Shown: positions 1 through 9,595, counted from the stretch's first letter. The stretch: DNA of 50,789 bases from an uncultured Pseudomonadota bacterium (GCA_946480245.1 CAMLIZ010000008.1:1-50789); one strand, 5' to 3'. Notes: a model not told the origin generated them from the sequence alone. Made by a program: numbers and translations.

Positions 1-1
1 G

Positions 2-270
2 GCCGAGCGCGGCGCGCGCGCGATGACCGAGGTGGTGGGCACGATGGAGCAGATCAACGCCAGCTCGCAGAAGATCGCCGACATCATCGGCGTGATCGAC
101 GGCATCGCGTTCCAGACCAACATCCTCGCGTTGAATGCGGCGGTGGAAGCCGCACGCGCCGGCGAGCAGGGCCGCGGCTTCGCCGTGGTCGACCGCATGA
201 CGCAGCAGAACGCCGCGCTGGTGGGGCAATCGGCAGCGGCAGCGGCGTGGTGCAGGTGTTCCGCGTCTAG
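2..270 (+). pseudogene. 3' remnant of a methyl-accepting chemotaxis protein
   Basis: The reading frame enters from the window edge and encodes the conserved cytoplasmic hairpin tip of a chemotaxis receptor, including [20 protein letters not shown] and GRGFAVV, the region that contacts CheA and CheW. At about position 190 it jumps directly from GFAVV to [11 protein letters not shown], a motif normally found roughly 80 residues further on, near the C-terminus, so the second half of the signalling helix is missing. After QSAAAA the frame is lost. The usual MCP ending (VVQVFRV then TAG at 268-270) is present but in another frame. One in-frame deletion plus one frameshifting change make this a non-functional remnant, unless the assembly is wrong. 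The 5' part lies outside the window. Confidence 0.8.
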
Positions 271-285
271 GCCTGACGCCCGGCG

Positions 286-864
286 TCAGGCCTGCCCGGC
301 GCGGCGGATGCGCGCCTGGATTTCGGCCCAGCCTTCGGGCCCCAGGCGCTGCAGCGTCTCGATGTTGGCTTCGTAGATGCGCTCGGCTTGCGGGAACGCA
401 TCCACAGCGCGGTCCACGCTGTCCTCGCGCAGCAGGTGCAGCGTGGGATACGGGCTGCGGTTGCTGGCGTTCGACACATCGCCCGGCGCAGTGCCTTCGA
501 ACTGGTACTGCGGATGGAAGCTGGCCACCTGCAGCACACCGTCCAGCCCCATTTCCTGCACCAGCTGGTCGGCCAGTTCGAGGAAGTCGTTGTAGTCGAG
601 GAAGTCCGTCAGCACCTGCGGATGGATGATCAGCGTGGTGTCGATCTCGGCCGCATCGGTGCCCACCAGGCGCTGCAGCTCCACGCTCAGCGTGTTCAGC
701 AGATCCTCGACGTGGGTGTCGTCGCTCACCACGTAGCGCACCTGGCCTCGCGCCTGCACCGCTTTTGCGAACGGGCACAGGTTGAGCCCGATCACGGCCT
801 CGTCCACCCAGGCGCGGGTTTCGGCGATCGCCTGTTCGGCGCTGGGGTAAGCGGTCTCGGTCAT
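286..864 (-). CDS. DUF1415 domain-containing protein
   Basis: A 192-residue protein of the DUF1415 family, recognised from its N-terminal [19 protein letters not shown] and the C-terminal half with [26 protein letters not shown] as separate stretches. It has no signal peptide or membrane segment and should be cytoplasmic. No biochemical function is established for the family. The conserved NLCPFA cysteine and several acidic and histidine residues could bind a cofactor or metal, which is speculation. Its start overlaps the dusC stop by 4 bp (ATGA type), so it is probably translated by coupling from the dusC message. The length is normal for the family. Confidence 0.85.
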   Translation of the reverse strand: MTETAYPSAEQAIAETRAWVDEAVIGLNLCPFAKAVQARGQVRYVVSDDTHVEDLLNTLSVELQRLVGTDAAEIDTTLIIHPQVLTDFLDYNDFLELADQLVQEMGLDGVLQVASFHPQYQFEGTAPGDVSNASNRSPYPTLHLLREDSVDRAVDAFPQAERIYEANIETLQRLGPEGWAEIQARIRRAGQA

Positions 865-1844
865 GCGGTCTCGCAGGCAAATTCGGGGGGTTGCAGGGTT
901 TCGGCAGGCGGCGTTCCCACCGAGGAAAAAAGGCGCTCGCCGACCGCGCGCGAATCGGTGAGCGTGCGCACCGCGTCATAGGCCACTTGCGCCTGCGGGT
1001 AGCGGCGGCGCAGGTAGTTGAGCCACTGCTTCAGGCGCCCGGCGCGGTGGCGCGCTTCGACGCGCGCGTTCACCAGGCCCCAGAAGCCCGCCATCAGCGG
1101 CAGCAGGCGCGCCCAGGGCAGGCCGCCTGCCGCGCCGCGGATGGCCAGCGCGAGGCCCGGGTCGGCCACCATGCCACGGCCCAGCATCAGCGCGTCGCAG
1201 CCACTCACCGCGCGGCAGCGTTCGGCATCGGCCACGGTCCAGATCTCGCCGTTGGCGATCACCGGGATGCGCACCGCCGCCTTCAATGCCGGAATGCGCT
1301 CCCAGTACGCCGGCGGCCGATAGCCGTGGGCCTTGGTGCGCGCGTGCACCACCAGCTCGGCCGCGCCGGCCTCGGCGATGGCCTGTGCACACGCTTCGGC
1401 CAGCGCGTCGTCGTCAAAGCCCAGGCGCATCTTGGCCGACACCGGCACCTGCGGCGGCACCGCACGCCGCACCGCCGCCACGATGCGGTGCAGCTGCTCC
1501 GGCTCCTGCAGCAGCATCGCGCCGCCGCCGTGGCGGTTGACCACCTTGGCCGGGCAGCCGAAGTTGAGGTCGATGCCATGCGGTCCCAGGCCGGCCAGGC
1601 GCTGCGCGTTCTCGGCCAGGCACACCGGGTCGGAGCCGAGCAGTTGGGCGCGCACCGGCACGCCCGCGGCGGTGCGGCCGCCGGTGCGCAGCTCGGGCAC
1701 CACGCGCACGAACGCGCGCTCGGGCAGCAAGGTGCCGGTGACGCGGATGAATTCGGAGACGCAGCGGTCGATGCCGCCCACGCGGGTGAGCGTGTCGCGC
1801 AAGGTGAAATCGAGCAGGCCCTCCATGGGCGCGAGCAGCAGCAT
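861..1844 (-). CDS. dusC: tRNA-dihydrouridine(16) synthase DusC
   Basis: FMN-dependent enzyme that reduces uridine 16 in the tRNA D-loop using NADPH. It is a TIM-barrel protein of 327 residues when started at MLLLAPMEG. An upstream in-frame start at 1925 would add 27 residues unlike the family. The active-site cysteine is in NFGCPAK (about C97, matching C98 of E. coli DusC). VSAKMRLG and the phosphate-binding ANGEIW and LMLGRG segments follow. No Shine-Dalgarno precedes the ATG; instead GACAAT lies 7 nt upstream, suggesting a leaderless mRNA. It is the first gene of a two-gene unit with the overlapping DUF1415 gene. Confidence 0.93.
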   Translation of the reverse strand: MLLLAPMEGLLDFTLRDTLTRVGGIDRCVSEFIRVTGTLLPERAFVRVVPELRTGGRTAAGVPVRAQLLGSDPVCLAENAQRLAGLGPHGIDLNFGCPAKVVNRHGGGAMLLQEPEQLHRIVAAVRRAVPPQVPVSAKMRLGFDDDALAEACAQAIAEAGAAELVVHARTKAHGYRPPAYWERIPALKAAVRIPVIANGEIWTVADAERCRAVSGCDALMLGRGMVADPGLALAIRGAAGGLPWARLLPLMAGFWGLVNARVEARHRAGRLKQWLNYLRRRYPQAQVAYDAVRTLTDSRAVGERLFSSVGTPPAETLQPPEFACETA

Positions 1845-1851
1845 GGGGCCG

Positions 1852-1857
1852 ATTGTC
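1852..1857 (-). promoter_or_regulatory. Putative -10 element of dusC (leaderless start)
   Basis: On the minus strand GACAAT sits 7 nt before the dusC ATG, with no purine-rich ribosome-binding site between them. It is overlapped by the perfect palindrome GTCACGTGAC. No good -35 was found, so this is a positional inference. Confidence 0.35.
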
Positions 1858-2007
1858 ACGTGACCGGGGCAGGCCCTGCCCCACGCCGTGTCAGTCGTCT
1901 TCCTACACGCGGCATCGCTGCACACCGACGTGCGGCACGGCAGTGGTCCGATCCCGCGCGCGTGACGCGACGCCTACGCTTGCTTCAAACGTGACGAGAG
2001 GGTCACG
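1855..2007. promoter_or_regulatory. Cluster of CGTGAC half-sites between dusC and the 75-aa gene
   Basis: The 185-bp divergent intergenic region holds five copies of CGTGAC or its complement. GTCACGTGAC at 1855-1864 is a perfect palindrome containing two, CGTGAC recurs at 1961-1966, and CGTGAC at 1990-1995 with GTCACG at 2002-2007 forms an inverted repeat with a 6-nt spacer. The last pair lies just before the Shine-Dalgarno of the 75-residue gene. This looks like binding sites for a dimeric regulator. The regulator is unknown. Confidence 0.35.
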
Positions 2008-2029
2008 CAAGGTTCAAGGAGTACCGATC

Positions 2030-2257
2030 ATGACGACACCCTCCAGCACCTCGAGCGACAGCGCCGCGCAGGCGAGCTACATGCTGCGCTTCCAGTCGCT
2101 CTTCCACGAAGGCCGCGCCTACGCGTTTCCCTGCGACCAGCAGGGCCATGTGGACATGGACGCGTTGAGCGAGCAGGCGCGCAACAACTACCTCTACGCC
2201 CGCGCGGTGATCGGCCGCGAGCTGGCGATGCCCGAGGTGGAGCCCCCGCTTCACTGA
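2030..2257 (+). CDS. Small conserved hypothetical protein (75 aa)
   Basis: A 75-residue acidic cytoplasmic protein without recognisable domain. The start is set by AAGGAG at 2016-2021, 8 nt before ATG; the open frame extends upstream but those codons have no support. Conserved-looking segments are YMLRFQSLFHEGRAYAFPCD, GHVDMDALSEQARNNYLYAR and AVIGRELAMP. I have the impression that similar short proteins are common in Burkholderiales, but no function is known to me. Its stop region overlaps the stop of the convergent gene at 2251-3006 by 7 bp. Confidence 0.7.
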   Translation: MTTPSSTSSDSAAQASYMLRFQSLFHEGRAYAFPCDQQGHVDMDALSEQARNNYLYARAVIGRELAMPEVEPPLH

Positions 2258-3006
2258 TTGCCGCGCCTGCCGCGCCACAACGAGCGCAGCAGGCCACCTT
2301 GCTCGCGCGCAGCCGGGTGGCTGCGCGTCACGAGCAGCGCACCCGCCAGGTACAGCGCATTGAGCAGGCGGCTGGCGCGCTCCACCCCCATGCCGGGCCA
2401 CCCGGCGATGTCACGCAGCGGCGCCGACTCGCGCTGCAGCCTCGACATCGCGGAACGCAAGGCGCCGCTGGCCGGCATGTGCGCCGCCTCCAGCCGGCTC
2501 GGCATGAAGCGATAGGCGGCGCGCCCGCCGATCTCACTGAGCAGCATGCGGCGCGGCCCGCGCAACGCCAGATCCCACAGCAGCGGCTGCAACGGCCGAT
2601 AGTGATCGGCGGCTCCCACCCGCTCATGCATCCAGTGGCCGGGCGGCTTCACGCCCGGAGGCTCCGCGGCCAGCACCTTCAGGCTGGCCAACCCGGCGTC
2701 GGACGCTTGCGTGAGGTCGCGCGGTGCATGCGCCAGCATGGCCTGCGGAAACAGCGTGACCGGCCACACCAGCTGGTCCACCTGCAACAGCAGCAGCGCC
2801 GCCTCGCGATGCCGCAGGCAGGCCGCCATCACCTCCAGCGCGTCGTCGTTGGCCGCATCGGCATGCAGCCGGCGCAGGTCGGCGAGCAAGGTGGTGGGCA
2901 GCAGCGTCGGGCCCGCCAGGCGCTGGAAGCCGCTGGTGCCGGTTTCCAGGCGCATGCGCTCGAAGGCGCTGATGCGCCAGAGGGTCGAATCCTCGAAGTC
3001 GCGCAT
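2251..3006 (-). CDS. Hypothetical protein (251 aa)
   Basis: Cytoplasmic protein that I do not assign to a named family. The middle contains a predicted helical domain. The C-terminal third (AAHMPASGALRSAMSRLQRE, then GWPGMGVERASRLLNALYLAG) looks like a small winged-helix or helical effector-type domain ending in a basic tail. ATG at 3006 is preferred over TTG at 3012; neither has a clear ribosome-binding site. It is followed upstream on the same strand by another uncharacterised gene (3068-3394) with a 61-bp gap, so the two may be co-transcribed. High GC and codon use resemble the neighbours. Confidence 0.65.
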   Translation of the reverse strand: MRDFEDSTLWRISAFERMRLETGTSGFQRLAGPTLLPTTLLADLRRLHADAANDDALEVMAACLRHREAALLLLQVDQLVWPVTLFPQAMLAHAPRDLTQASDAGLASLKVLAAEPPGVKPPGHWMHERVGAADHYRPLQPLLWDLALRGPRRMLLSEIGGRAAYRFMPSRLEAAHMPASGALRSAMSRLQRESAPLRDIAGWPGMGVERASRLLNALYLAGALLVTRSHPAAREQGGLLRSLWRGRRGNQ

Positions 3007-3067
3007 GCCCAATCGTGCGCGTGGCGGCGCACCCTTCGGGTTGCAGTGTGTAAGCCCGGCGGGGGCG

Positions 3068-3394
3068 TCAGGCGCCAGCGCGTGACAGCGCGGCGCGAGC
3101 GGCCAGCTCCGCGTTCAGCGACGCCTCCAGCGGCGAGCGGCACAGGCCCGCGTGCTGGTAGTTCAGGTTCTCGTACAGTTCGCCCGCGGCGGGAAACGCA
3201 GCCAGCAGGGCATCCAGCGCATCGCTGGGCGGCGTCTCGCGCAGCAGGTCGGCCAGACGTTGGGCGATCGAGCGGTATTGGTCCGCCCCCACCGGCTCGG
3301 AGCTGGCCTCCAGCCGCTGCAGCAGCTGCGCCAGCGTGGCCACCACGGTGAGCGAGGCAGGGATCGAGACGGGCTTGAGGGCAGGAGCGTTCAT
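3068..3394 (-). CDS. Hypothetical protein (108 aa)
   Basis: A 108-residue predicted helical, soluble protein with no signal peptide or membrane segment. Recognisable blocks are LAQLLQRLEASSEPVGADQY, RSIAQRLADLL and a tail with FPAAGELYENLNYQHAGLCR. The YENLNYQHAGLCRSPLE block looks conserved, but I cannot name a family. It is divergent from the oxidoreductase at 3441 with only 46 bp between the start codons, so the two promoters must overlap or one must lie inside the other gene. Confidence 0.6.
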   Translation of the reverse strand: MNAPALKPVSIPASLTVVATLAQLLQRLEASSEPVGADQYRSIAQRLADLLRETPPSDALDALLAAFPAAGELYENLNYQHAGLCRSPLEASLNAELAARAALSRAGA

Positions 3395-3440
3395 GGCCGA
3401 TACCTGGGGCCCCGGCAGGCGAGTTCAAGAGGAGCGCAAT

Positions 3441-4442
3441 GTGACGAGCGACACGATCGGCTGGGGCCTGGTGGGCACCGGCGGCATCTGCCAGGCGCAG
3501 GCCGAGGCCCTGGCCCATGTACCGGGGGCCCGGCTGGCAGCGGTGGGCTCGCGCGGGGCCGAGCGCGCCCAGGCATTCGCCGACCGCAACGCCGCGTTGC
3601 ATCCCGGTGTGCGCGCCCACGGGAGCTACGAGGCGCTGGTGAACGACCCCGCCGTGCAGGTGGTGTACATCGGCACGCCGCATCCCGACCATGCGGCCTC
3701 GGCGGCATTGGCCTTGCGCGCCGGCAAGGCGGTGCTGTGCGAAAAGCCGTTCACCCTGAACGCGCGCGAGGCCGAGGCGCTGGTGGGCCTGGCACGCGAG
3801 CACGGCTGCTTCCTGATGGAGGCGATGTGGAGCCGCTTCGTGCCGGCCGTCGCCGAGGCGCGGCGGCTGGTGCGGGCGGGCGCGATCGGCGAGCCGCTGT
3901 CGGTGCAGGCGGACTTCGGCTTCCAGACCGCCGGCATGCCGCCCGAGCATCGCGCGTTGAACCCGGTGCTGGGCGGCGGCGCGCTGCTCGACGTGGGCAT
4001 CTACCCCTTGTCGCTGGCCAGCTTCGTGCTCGGCCCGGTGGCGCAGGCCTGGGCGCACGCGCAGCTCGGCCCCACCGGCGTCGACCTGCACACGCTGTTC
4101 ACGCTGCGCCATCGCGACGGCGGCTGGAGCCAGGGCCTGTGCTCGCTGCGCAGCGCCACCCCGTGGCGGGCGCTGGTGCTGGGCAGCGCGGGGCGCATCG
4201 AGCTGCACCGGCCGTTCTTCCACGCCGAGCGCCTGACGCTGGTGCGCGACGGCCGCGAGCCGGAGGAGCGCCACCTGCCGCACGTGGGCAACGGCTATGC
4301 GCACCAGATCGACGAAGTGCAACGCTGCCTGCGCGCCGGCCTGCGCGAAAGCCCCGTGATGCCGCTCGACGAGACGCTGGGCCTGATGCACTGCATGGAC
4401 GCGATGCGAGCGCAGATCGGGCTGCGCTACCCCGGCGAGTGA
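3441..4442 (+). CDS. Gfo/Idh/MocA family oxidoreductase
   Basis: NAD(P)-dependent sugar or diol dehydrogenase-like protein of 333 residues. The N-terminal Rossmann fold is shown by [12 protein letters not shown], a [13 protein letters not shown] segment and the EKPFTLN motif (about residues 103-109). The C-terminal half has [20 protein letters not shown], the substrate-domain motif of the dimeric dihydrodiol dehydrogenase-like subgroup. The GTG start at 3441 is chosen because AGAGGAG lies 6-7 nt upstream and the family motif begins right after; in-frame ATGs at 3336 and 3393 would add unrelated residues. The physiological substrate cannot be read from the sequence. Confidence 0.85.
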   Translation: MTSDTIGWGLVGTGGICQAQAEALAHVPGARLAAVGSRGAERAQAFADRNAALHPGVRAHGSYEALVNDPAVQVVYIGTPHPDHAASAALALRAGKAVLCEKPFTLNAREAEALVGLAREHGCFLMEAMWSRFVPAVAEARRLVRAGAIGEPLSVQADFGFQTAGMPPEHRALNPVLGGGALLDVGIYPLSLASFVLGPVAQAWAHAQLGPTGVDLHTLFTLRHRDGGWSQGLCSLRSATPWRALVLGSAGRIELHRPFFHAERLTLVRDGREPEERHLPHVGNGYAHQIDEVQRCLRAGLRESPVMPLDETLGLMHCMDAMRAQIGLRYPGE

Positions 4443-4483
4443 GCGCTAAGCTGCGCCACCGCCCTTTCTGCCGGAGACGCCCG

Positions 4484-5389
4484 ATGACCCGTTGGCCGCT
4501 CGCCCTGCTCGCCGCCTTCGCCAGCCTGCCGGCCGCAGCAGCCCCCGCCGCGCTCACCGCGGCGCAGGTGCTCGAACAATCCAGGCCCGCGGACTGGCGC
4601 CCGCTCGATCCGCAGAACACCGTGGTGATGGACCTGCCGGCCGGCTCGGTGGTGATCGAGCTGGCACCGCGCTTTGCACCGCGCCATGCGGCCAACATCC
4701 GCACCTTGGTGCACGAGGGCTACTTCGACGGCCTGGCGGTGCTGCGCGTGCAGGACAACTACGTCACCCAATGGGGAGACCCGAACGCCGAAGCACCCGA
4801 GCGTGCCCGCCCGCTGGGCAGTGCCGAGAAGAAGCTGCCGGCCGAGTTCTCAGTGCCGCTGAAAGGCCTGCCGCTCACGCGCCTGCCCGATGTGGACGGC
4901 TGGGCGCCGGTCACCGGCTTCGTCGACGGCATGCCCGTGGCCGCCGACCCGCGCAGCGGGCGCGCCTGGCTGGCGCACTGCTACGGCATGGTGGGCGCCG
5001 GGCGCGACATGGCGCCCGACAGCAGCAACGGCGCCGAGCTGTATGCGGTGATCGGCCAGGCCCCGCGCGGGCTGGACCTCAACATCACCGTGGTCGGGCG
5101 CGTGCTGCAGGGCATGCAGTGGCTGGCGGCGCTGCCGCGCGGCACGGCGGAGATGGGCTTCTATGGCCGGCCCGAGCAGCGCACGCCGATCCTTCGCATG
5201 CGCCTGATGGCCGACATGCCGCCGGCCCAGCAGCCGGCCTTCGAGGTGCTGCGCACCGACACCGCCACCTGGCGCGAGTTGCTGGCCGCGCGCCGCGTGC
5301 GGCATGAGGCCTGGTTCGTGCACAGCCCGCGCCACATCGACCTGTGCAATGCCACGGTGCCGACCCGGCCGCGCAGCAAGGCCGAGTAG
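4484..5389 (+). CDS. Periplasmic cyclophilin-type peptidyl-prolyl isomerase
   Basis: A 301-residue protein with a cleavable signal peptide ([20 protein letters not shown]), so exported to the periplasm. The cyclophilin-like fold begins at [20 protein letters not shown] and includes [16 protein letters not shown], which corresponds to the FHRV...QGGD active-site segment with its arginine retained. [20 protein letters not shown] and [12 protein letters not shown] follow. The overall architecture resembles the larger cyclophilins with a long insert rather than the compact PpiA. ATG follows CGGAGA by about 7 nt. The role in outer-membrane or secreted protein folding is inferred. Confidence 0.8.
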   Translation: MTRWPLALLAAFASLPAAAAPAALTAAQVLEQSRPADWRPLDPQNTVVMDLPAGSVVIELAPRFAPRHAANIRTLVHEGYFDGLAVLRVQDNYVTQWGDPNAEAPERARPLGSAEKKLPAEFSVPLKGLPLTRLPDVDGWAPVTGFVDGMPVAADPRSGRAWLAHCYGMVGAGRDMAPDSSNGAELYAVIGQAPRGLDLNITVVGRVLQGMQWLAALPRGTAEMGFYGRPEQRTPILRMRLMADMPPAQQPAFEVLRTDTATWRELLAARRVRHEAWFVHSPRHIDLCNATVPTRPRSKAE

Positions 5390-5478
5390 CGCGCTTCTCG
5401 GCTAGCATCGACGCCGGTCCGCGCACCATGCGGCCACGTCGCTCGGACGGTTCCGGGCGCTCACGTGAAGGATCTGCC

Positions 5479-6696
5479 ATGTCTGCCTCTCCAGGCCCGC
5501 GCCGCTTTGCGCGCATCGATCGCCTGCCTCCCTATGTCTTCAACATCACGGCCGAGCTCAAGCTCGCAGCGCGCCGGCGTGGCGAGGACATCATCGACTT
5601 GAGCATGGGCAACCCCGACGGGGCCACGCCGCAGCACATCGTGGACAAGCTGTGCGAGGTGGCGCGCCGGCCCGACACGCACGGCTACTCGGCGAGCAAA
5701 GGCATCCCGCGGCTGCGGCGCGCGATCTCGCACTGGTACGAAGGCCGCTACGGCGTGCAGATCGATCCGGAGCGCGAGGCGATCGTCACCATCGGCTCCA
5801 AGGAAGGGCTGGCGCACCTGATGCTGGCCACGCTGGACCGCGGCGACACGGTGCTGGTGCCCGACCCGAGCTACCCGATCCACATCTACGGCGCCGTGAT
5901 CGCCGGTGCCGACATCCGCACCGTGCCCAACACGCCCGAGGTGGACTTCTTCGCCGAGCTCGAGCGCGCCATCCAGACCAGCTACCCGAAGCCGAAGATG
6001 ATGGTGCTCGGCTTCCCGAGCAACCCGACCGCGCAGTGCGTGGAATTCGAGTTCTTCGAGCGCGTGATCGCGCTGGCCAAGCTGCACGACATCCTCGTGG
6101 TGCACGACCTGGCCTATGCCGACATCGCGTTCGACGGCTGGAAGGCGCCGTCGATCATGCAGGTGCCCGGCGCGAAGGACGTGGCGGTCGAGTTCTTCAC
6201 GCTGAGCAAGAGCTACAACATGGCCGGCTGGCGGGTGGGCTTCATGGTGGGCAACCCGGATCTCGTGGCCGCGCTGGCGCGCATCAAGAGCTACCACGAC
6301 TACGGCACCTTCACGCCGCTGCAGGTGGCGGCGATCGCCGCGCTCGAAGGCGACCAGCAGTGCGTGCAGGAGATCGTGGCGCAGTACCAGAGCCGGCGCG
6401 ACGTGCTGGTGAAGGGCCTGCACGAGGCCGGCTGGCCGGTCGACAAGCCGCGCGCGTCGATGTACATCTGGGCGCGCATCCCCGAGCCCTACCGCGCGCT
6501 CGGCTCGCTCGAATTCGCCAAGCAATTGCTCGCCAAGGCCCGGGTGTGCGTGTCGCCGGGTGTCGGCTTCGGCCACAACGGCGACGGCCACGTGCGCATG
6601 GCGCTGATCGAGAACGAGGCGCGCATCCGCCAGGCGGTGCGCGGCATCAAGGCGATGTTCCGCGCCGACGGCGTGGCTCAGGCCGGCACGGCGTAG
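5479..6696 (+). CDS. alaC: Alanine transaminase AlaC
   Basis: Class I/II PLP-dependent aminotransferase of 405 residues that interconverts alanine plus 2-oxoglutarate and pyruvate plus glutamate. Seen motifs: [11 protein letters not shown] near the N-terminus, [25 protein letters not shown] (substrate-binding asparagine), [13 protein letters not shown] and the PLP lysine in [15 protein letters not shown] (K244). The start is supported by GAAGGA at 5467-5472; an open frame continues upstream to 5344 but overlaps the cyclophilin gene. Its 3' end overlaps the convergent ODP-type gene by 19 bp. A neighbouring homoserine dehydrogenase, common next to this gene in related genomes, is not present here. 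Confidence 0.92.
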   Translation: MSASPGPRRFARIDRLPPYVFNITAELKLAARRRGEDIIDLSMGNPDGATPQHIVDKLCEVARRPDTHGYSASKGIPRLRRAISHWYEGRYGVQIDPEREAIVTIGSKEGLAHLMLATLDRGDTVLVPDPSYPIHIYGAVIAGADIRTVPNTPEVDFFAELERAIQTSYPKPKMMVLGFPSNPTAQCVEFEFFERVIALAKLHDILVVHDLAYADIAFDGWKAPSIMQVPGAKDVAVEFFTLSKSYNMAGWRVGFMVGNPDLVAALARIKSYHDYGTFTPLQVAAIAALEGDQQCVQEIVAQYQSRRDVLVKGLHEAGWPVDKPRASMYIWARIPEPYRALGSLEFAKQLLAKARVCVSPGVGFGHNGDGHVRMALIENEARIRQAVRGIKAMFRADGVAQAGTA

Positions 6697-7439
6697 TCGC
6701 GCTCGCTCATCAGGTCGATGCCGCAGGCCAGGTTCTGCACCCACTCGATGAACTCGCGCACGGCGGCGCCGCGCATCGGCGCGCCGTGCTGCGGCACGAT
6801 CATCTCGATCGGCAACGCCTTCACCATCTGCGCCCACAGCCGCAGCGCCTTGTTGCTCACCATGTAGCGGCGGTGGAACGGCTCGATGCGCGGCAGCGCG
6901 TCAGCCAAGGAGGTGATGAAGCTACCCGGGTTGCCGCCCAGCGACACCCCGAGGTCGCCGGAGAACAGGATGCGGCTCACCGGATCCCAGAACTGGAAGT
7001 TGCCTTCGGAGTGCAGGAAGTGCGCCGGCAGCGCCACCAGGTCGTTCTGGCCCAGCTTGATGCGCATGCCGCGATCCGGGATGCCGATGATGCGGCCCTC
7101 GGTCTTGCCGGGCTTGCAGAAGTGCGGCGCAAAGCGCTCCCACAGCGCGCTGATGTACACCTTGGCGGCCGTGCTGGTCATCCAGCGGTCGAGCGACGCG
7201 ATGATGTCCGGGTCGGCGTGCGACGCGAGGATCGCGGTCAGCTTGCTGGGCGGAAAGTAGCGCAGCATGCCGACCTGCAGCTCGTTGTAGGCCAGGTTGC
7301 CGCCCGGGTCGAGGATGGCAGCGCTGTCACCGTCCACCACGAGAAACTGGTTAGCCTGCACGGCCTCGGTATGGGCGCCGCTCAAGTTGCTGAACATCAC
7401 ACACAGGTGGCCATCGCCACGGTACAACTCCAACGGCAT
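6678..7439 (-). CDS. ODP-type oxygen-binding di-iron protein (metallo-beta-lactamase fold)
   Basis: A 253-residue cytoplasmic protein with the metallo-beta-lactamase fold of the flavodiiron-like ODP family, but without a flavodoxin domain. Metal-ligand candidates are [12 protein letters not shown] (H-x-D-x-D in place of the usual H-x-E-x-D), [18 protein letters not shown] and VPQHGAPM. Family members bind oxygen or reduce O2/NO and are sometimes linked to c-di-GMP signalling or chemotaxis sensing. Whether this one is an enzyme or a sensor is open. The ATG at 7439 is preferred because GGAGG lies 5 nt upstream; the in-frame TTG at 7451 would overlap that ribosome-binding site. Confidence 0.85.
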   Translation of the reverse strand: MPLELYRGDGHLCVMFSNLSGAHTEAVQANQFLVVDGDSAAILDPGGNLAYNELQVGMLRYFPPSKLTAILASHADPDIIASLDRWMTSTAAKVYISALWERFAPHFCKPGKTEGRIIGIPDRGMRIKLGQNDLVALPAHFLHSEGNFQFWDPVSRILFSGDLGVSLGGNPGSFITSLADALPRIEPFHRRYMVSNKALRLWAQMVKALPIEMIVPQHGAPMRGAAVREFIEWVQNLACGIDLMSERDYAVPA

Positions 7440-7532
7440 CGCATCCTCCAAAGCAGGCGGCCACTGTAGTCATGCACGGGCGGGCCATGGTTTGATGCGC
7501 GTCAAGGGCCCTCCGGCAAGCCTGTCGCCAGC

Positions 7533-8222
7533 GTGAACTTGTTGCACCCCTCCGACGCTCCCACTGCAGAAGCGGTGCTCGACGTGCTGCGGGCCGGGCC
7601 GCAGCCCGCGCCCGACCTGCAGGGCATGGCGCGCTTCGGCATGAACACCGAGCGGCGCATCGGGTGGTCGATTCCCGCCCTGCGCCGGCTCGCGCGGCAG
7701 GTCGGGCGCCACCACGGGCGTGCCCTCGCACTATGGGCCACCGAGGTGCCCGACGCACAGATCCTGGCCGCCTTCACGGCCGACCCGCAGCAGTTCACCG
7801 CCGCGCAGATGGACGCCTGGGTCAAGGGCATGCAGTCATGGGACGTGTGCGACCAGGCCTGCAACAACGCGTTCGTGCACTCGCCGCTGGCGTGGCGCAA
7901 GGTGCCGCAGTGGGCCCGGCGGCGCGACGAGTTCGCCCGCCGCGCCGCCTTTGCGCTGCTCGCGTCGCTGGCAGTGCACGACCGGCATGCAGGCGACGAC
8001 CAGTTCCGCGCGGCGCTGCCGCTGATCGAGGCCGCAGCCGATGACGAGCGCAATTTCGTGAAGAAGGCGGTCAACTGGGCCTTGCGGCAGATTGGCAAGC
8101 GCAACCCGGCGCTGCGCATCGACGCGCTGGCCGTGGCGGCCCGTCTGCGCGGGGCGCCCTGCCCGGCAGCGCGCTGGATCGGCACTGATGCAATGCGGGA
8201 ACTGGCCCCGCCCGCCGGGTAA
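7533..8222 (+). CDS. DNA alkylation repair protein (AlkD-like)
   Basis: A 229-residue all-helical HEAT-repeat protein of the AlkC/AlkD DNA glycosylase superfamily, which removes N3- and N7-alkylated purines. Visible markers are [20 protein letters not shown] near the N-terminus and the DNA-facing segment [19 protein letters not shown]. Near the C-terminus [20 protein letters not shown] holds conserved lysines and tryptophan. The start is GTG at 7533 and no strong Shine-Dalgarno is visible, so the exact start is uncertain. It is divergent from the ODP gene, and the SNDH-like gene follows after 34 bp in the same direction. Confidence 0.85.
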   Translation: MNLLHPSDAPTAEAVLDVLRAGPQPAPDLQGMARFGMNTERRIGWSIPALRRLARQVGRHHGRALALWATEVPDAQILAAFTADPQQFTAAQMDAWVKGMQSWDVCDQACNNAFVHSPLAWRKVPQWARRRDEFARRAAFALLASLAVHDRHAGDDQFRAALPLIEAAADDERNFVKKAVNWALRQIGKRNPALRIDALAVAARLRGAPCPAARWIGTDAMRELAPPAG

Positions 8223-8256
8223 GCCGTTTGCCGGCAGGCCCGCACAAGGAGAGACC

Positions 8257-9573
8257 ATGCGCGCCCGAGCCCTGTTGATGCTGGCCGCCTGCTCGATCGG
8301 CCTTGCCGCCGGCGCCGAGACGCTGCGCAGCGACACCCCGATCGGCATCGGCCCCAATCCCACGCTGCCCGAACCCGACCATCCGCTGGTACCCACGGTG
8401 GACATTGCGCCGGCCGTGGGCTGGGCGCCCGGCGCCATGCCGCAGGCCGCCGACGGACTGGCGGTGAACGCCCTGGCCGCGGGCCTGCGCCACCCGCGCT
8501 GGCTGTACGTGCTGCCCAATGGCGATGTGCTGGTGGCCGAGACCAACGCGCCGCCGCGGCCCGGCGAAGGCAAGGGCGTGAAGGGCTGGTTCATGAAGCA
8601 GACGATGAAGCGCGCCGGTGCGGCCAGCGGCAGCGCCGACCGCATCACCTTGCTGCGCGACGCCGACGGGGACGGCGTGGCCGAGCTGCACACCGTGTTC
8701 ATCGACGAGCTGCACTCGCCGTTCGGCATGGCGCTGGTGGGCAACGACCTGTACGTGGCCGACACCGACGCGATCCTGCGCTTCAGCTACACGCCGGGCG
8801 CCACCCATCTCGACGGGCACGGCAGCAAGGTGATCGACCTGCCGGCCGGGCCGATCAACCACCACTGGACCAAGAACATCCTGGCCAGCCGCGACGGCTC
8901 GCGCCTGTTTGCCACCGTGGGCTCGAACAGCAACGTGGGCGAGCGCGGCATCGAGGCCGAGGCCGGACGCGCCGCCATCTGGGAGGTCGATCCTGCCAGC
9001 GGCCGCCACCGCGTGTATGCCACCGGCCTGCGCAACCCCAACGGCCTGGCCTGGGAGCCGCGGACGGGCGTGCTGTGGACGGTGGTGAACGAGCGCGACG
9101 AGCTGGGCAACGACCTCGTGCCGGACTACCTCACGGCTGTGTCCGACGGTGCGTTCTACGGCTGGCCCTACAGCTACTGGGGCCCGCACGTCGACGAGCG
9201 CATGCAGCCGCAGCGGCCGGAGCTGGTGGCCAAGGCGGTGAAGCCCGACTATGGGCTGGGCTCGCACGTGGCGCCGCTCGGCCTGGCCTTTGCCGACGGC
9301 GGCAAGCTGCCCCCGCCCTTCGACTCGGGTGCCTTCATCGGCGAGCACGGCTCGTGGAATCGCAAGCCCAAGAGCGGCTACGAAGTGGTGTTCGTGCCGT
9401 TCGCCAACGGCAAGCCTTCGGGCCCTCCGCAGCCCGTGCTCACCGGCTTTCTCAACCTGCGCGGCGAGGCGCAGGGGCGGCCGGTGGGCGTGGCGATCGA
9501 CAGGCAAGGTGCGCTGCTGGTGGCCGACGATGTGGGCAACACGGTGTGGCGCGTGACGGCCGCGCGCCGCTAG
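8257..9573 (+). CDS. PQQ-dependent sugar dehydrogenase, L-sorbosone dehydrogenase-like
   Basis: A 438-residue exported beta-propeller of the glucose/sorbosone dehydrogenase family. The N-terminal [20 protein letters not shown] contains a possible lipobox (LAAC, Cys12) but also a plausible signal peptidase I site, so lipoprotein versus soluble periplasmic is undecided. Propeller motifs include [70 protein letters not shown] and [19 protein letters not shown]. Family members use PQQ and feed electrons to the periplasmic chain; no cytochrome domain is fused here. AAGGAG at 8246-8251 supports the start. Confidence 0.85.
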   Translation: MRARALLMLAACSIGLAAGAETLRSDTPIGIGPNPTLPEPDHPLVPTVDIAPAVGWAPGAMPQAADGLAVNALAAGLRHPRWLYVLPNGDVLVAETNAPPRPGEGKGVKGWFMKQTMKRAGAASGSADRITLLRDADGDGVAELHTVFIDELHSPFGMALVGNDLYVADTDAILRFSYTPGATHLDGHGSKVIDLPAGPINHHWTKNILASRDGSRLFATVGSNSNVGERGIEAEAGRAAIWEVDPASGRHRVYATGLRNPNGLAWEPRTGVLWTVVNERDELGNDLVPDYLTAVSDGAFYGWPYSYWGPHVDERMQPQRPELVAKAVKPDYGLGSHVAPLGLAFADGGKLPPPFDSGAFIGEHGSWNRKPKSGYEVVFVPFANGKPSGPPQPVLTGFLNLRGEAQGRPVGVAIDRQGALLVADDVGNTVWRVTAARR

Positions 9574-9595
9574 CCGGGCCAATTGGCCGCGGCCT

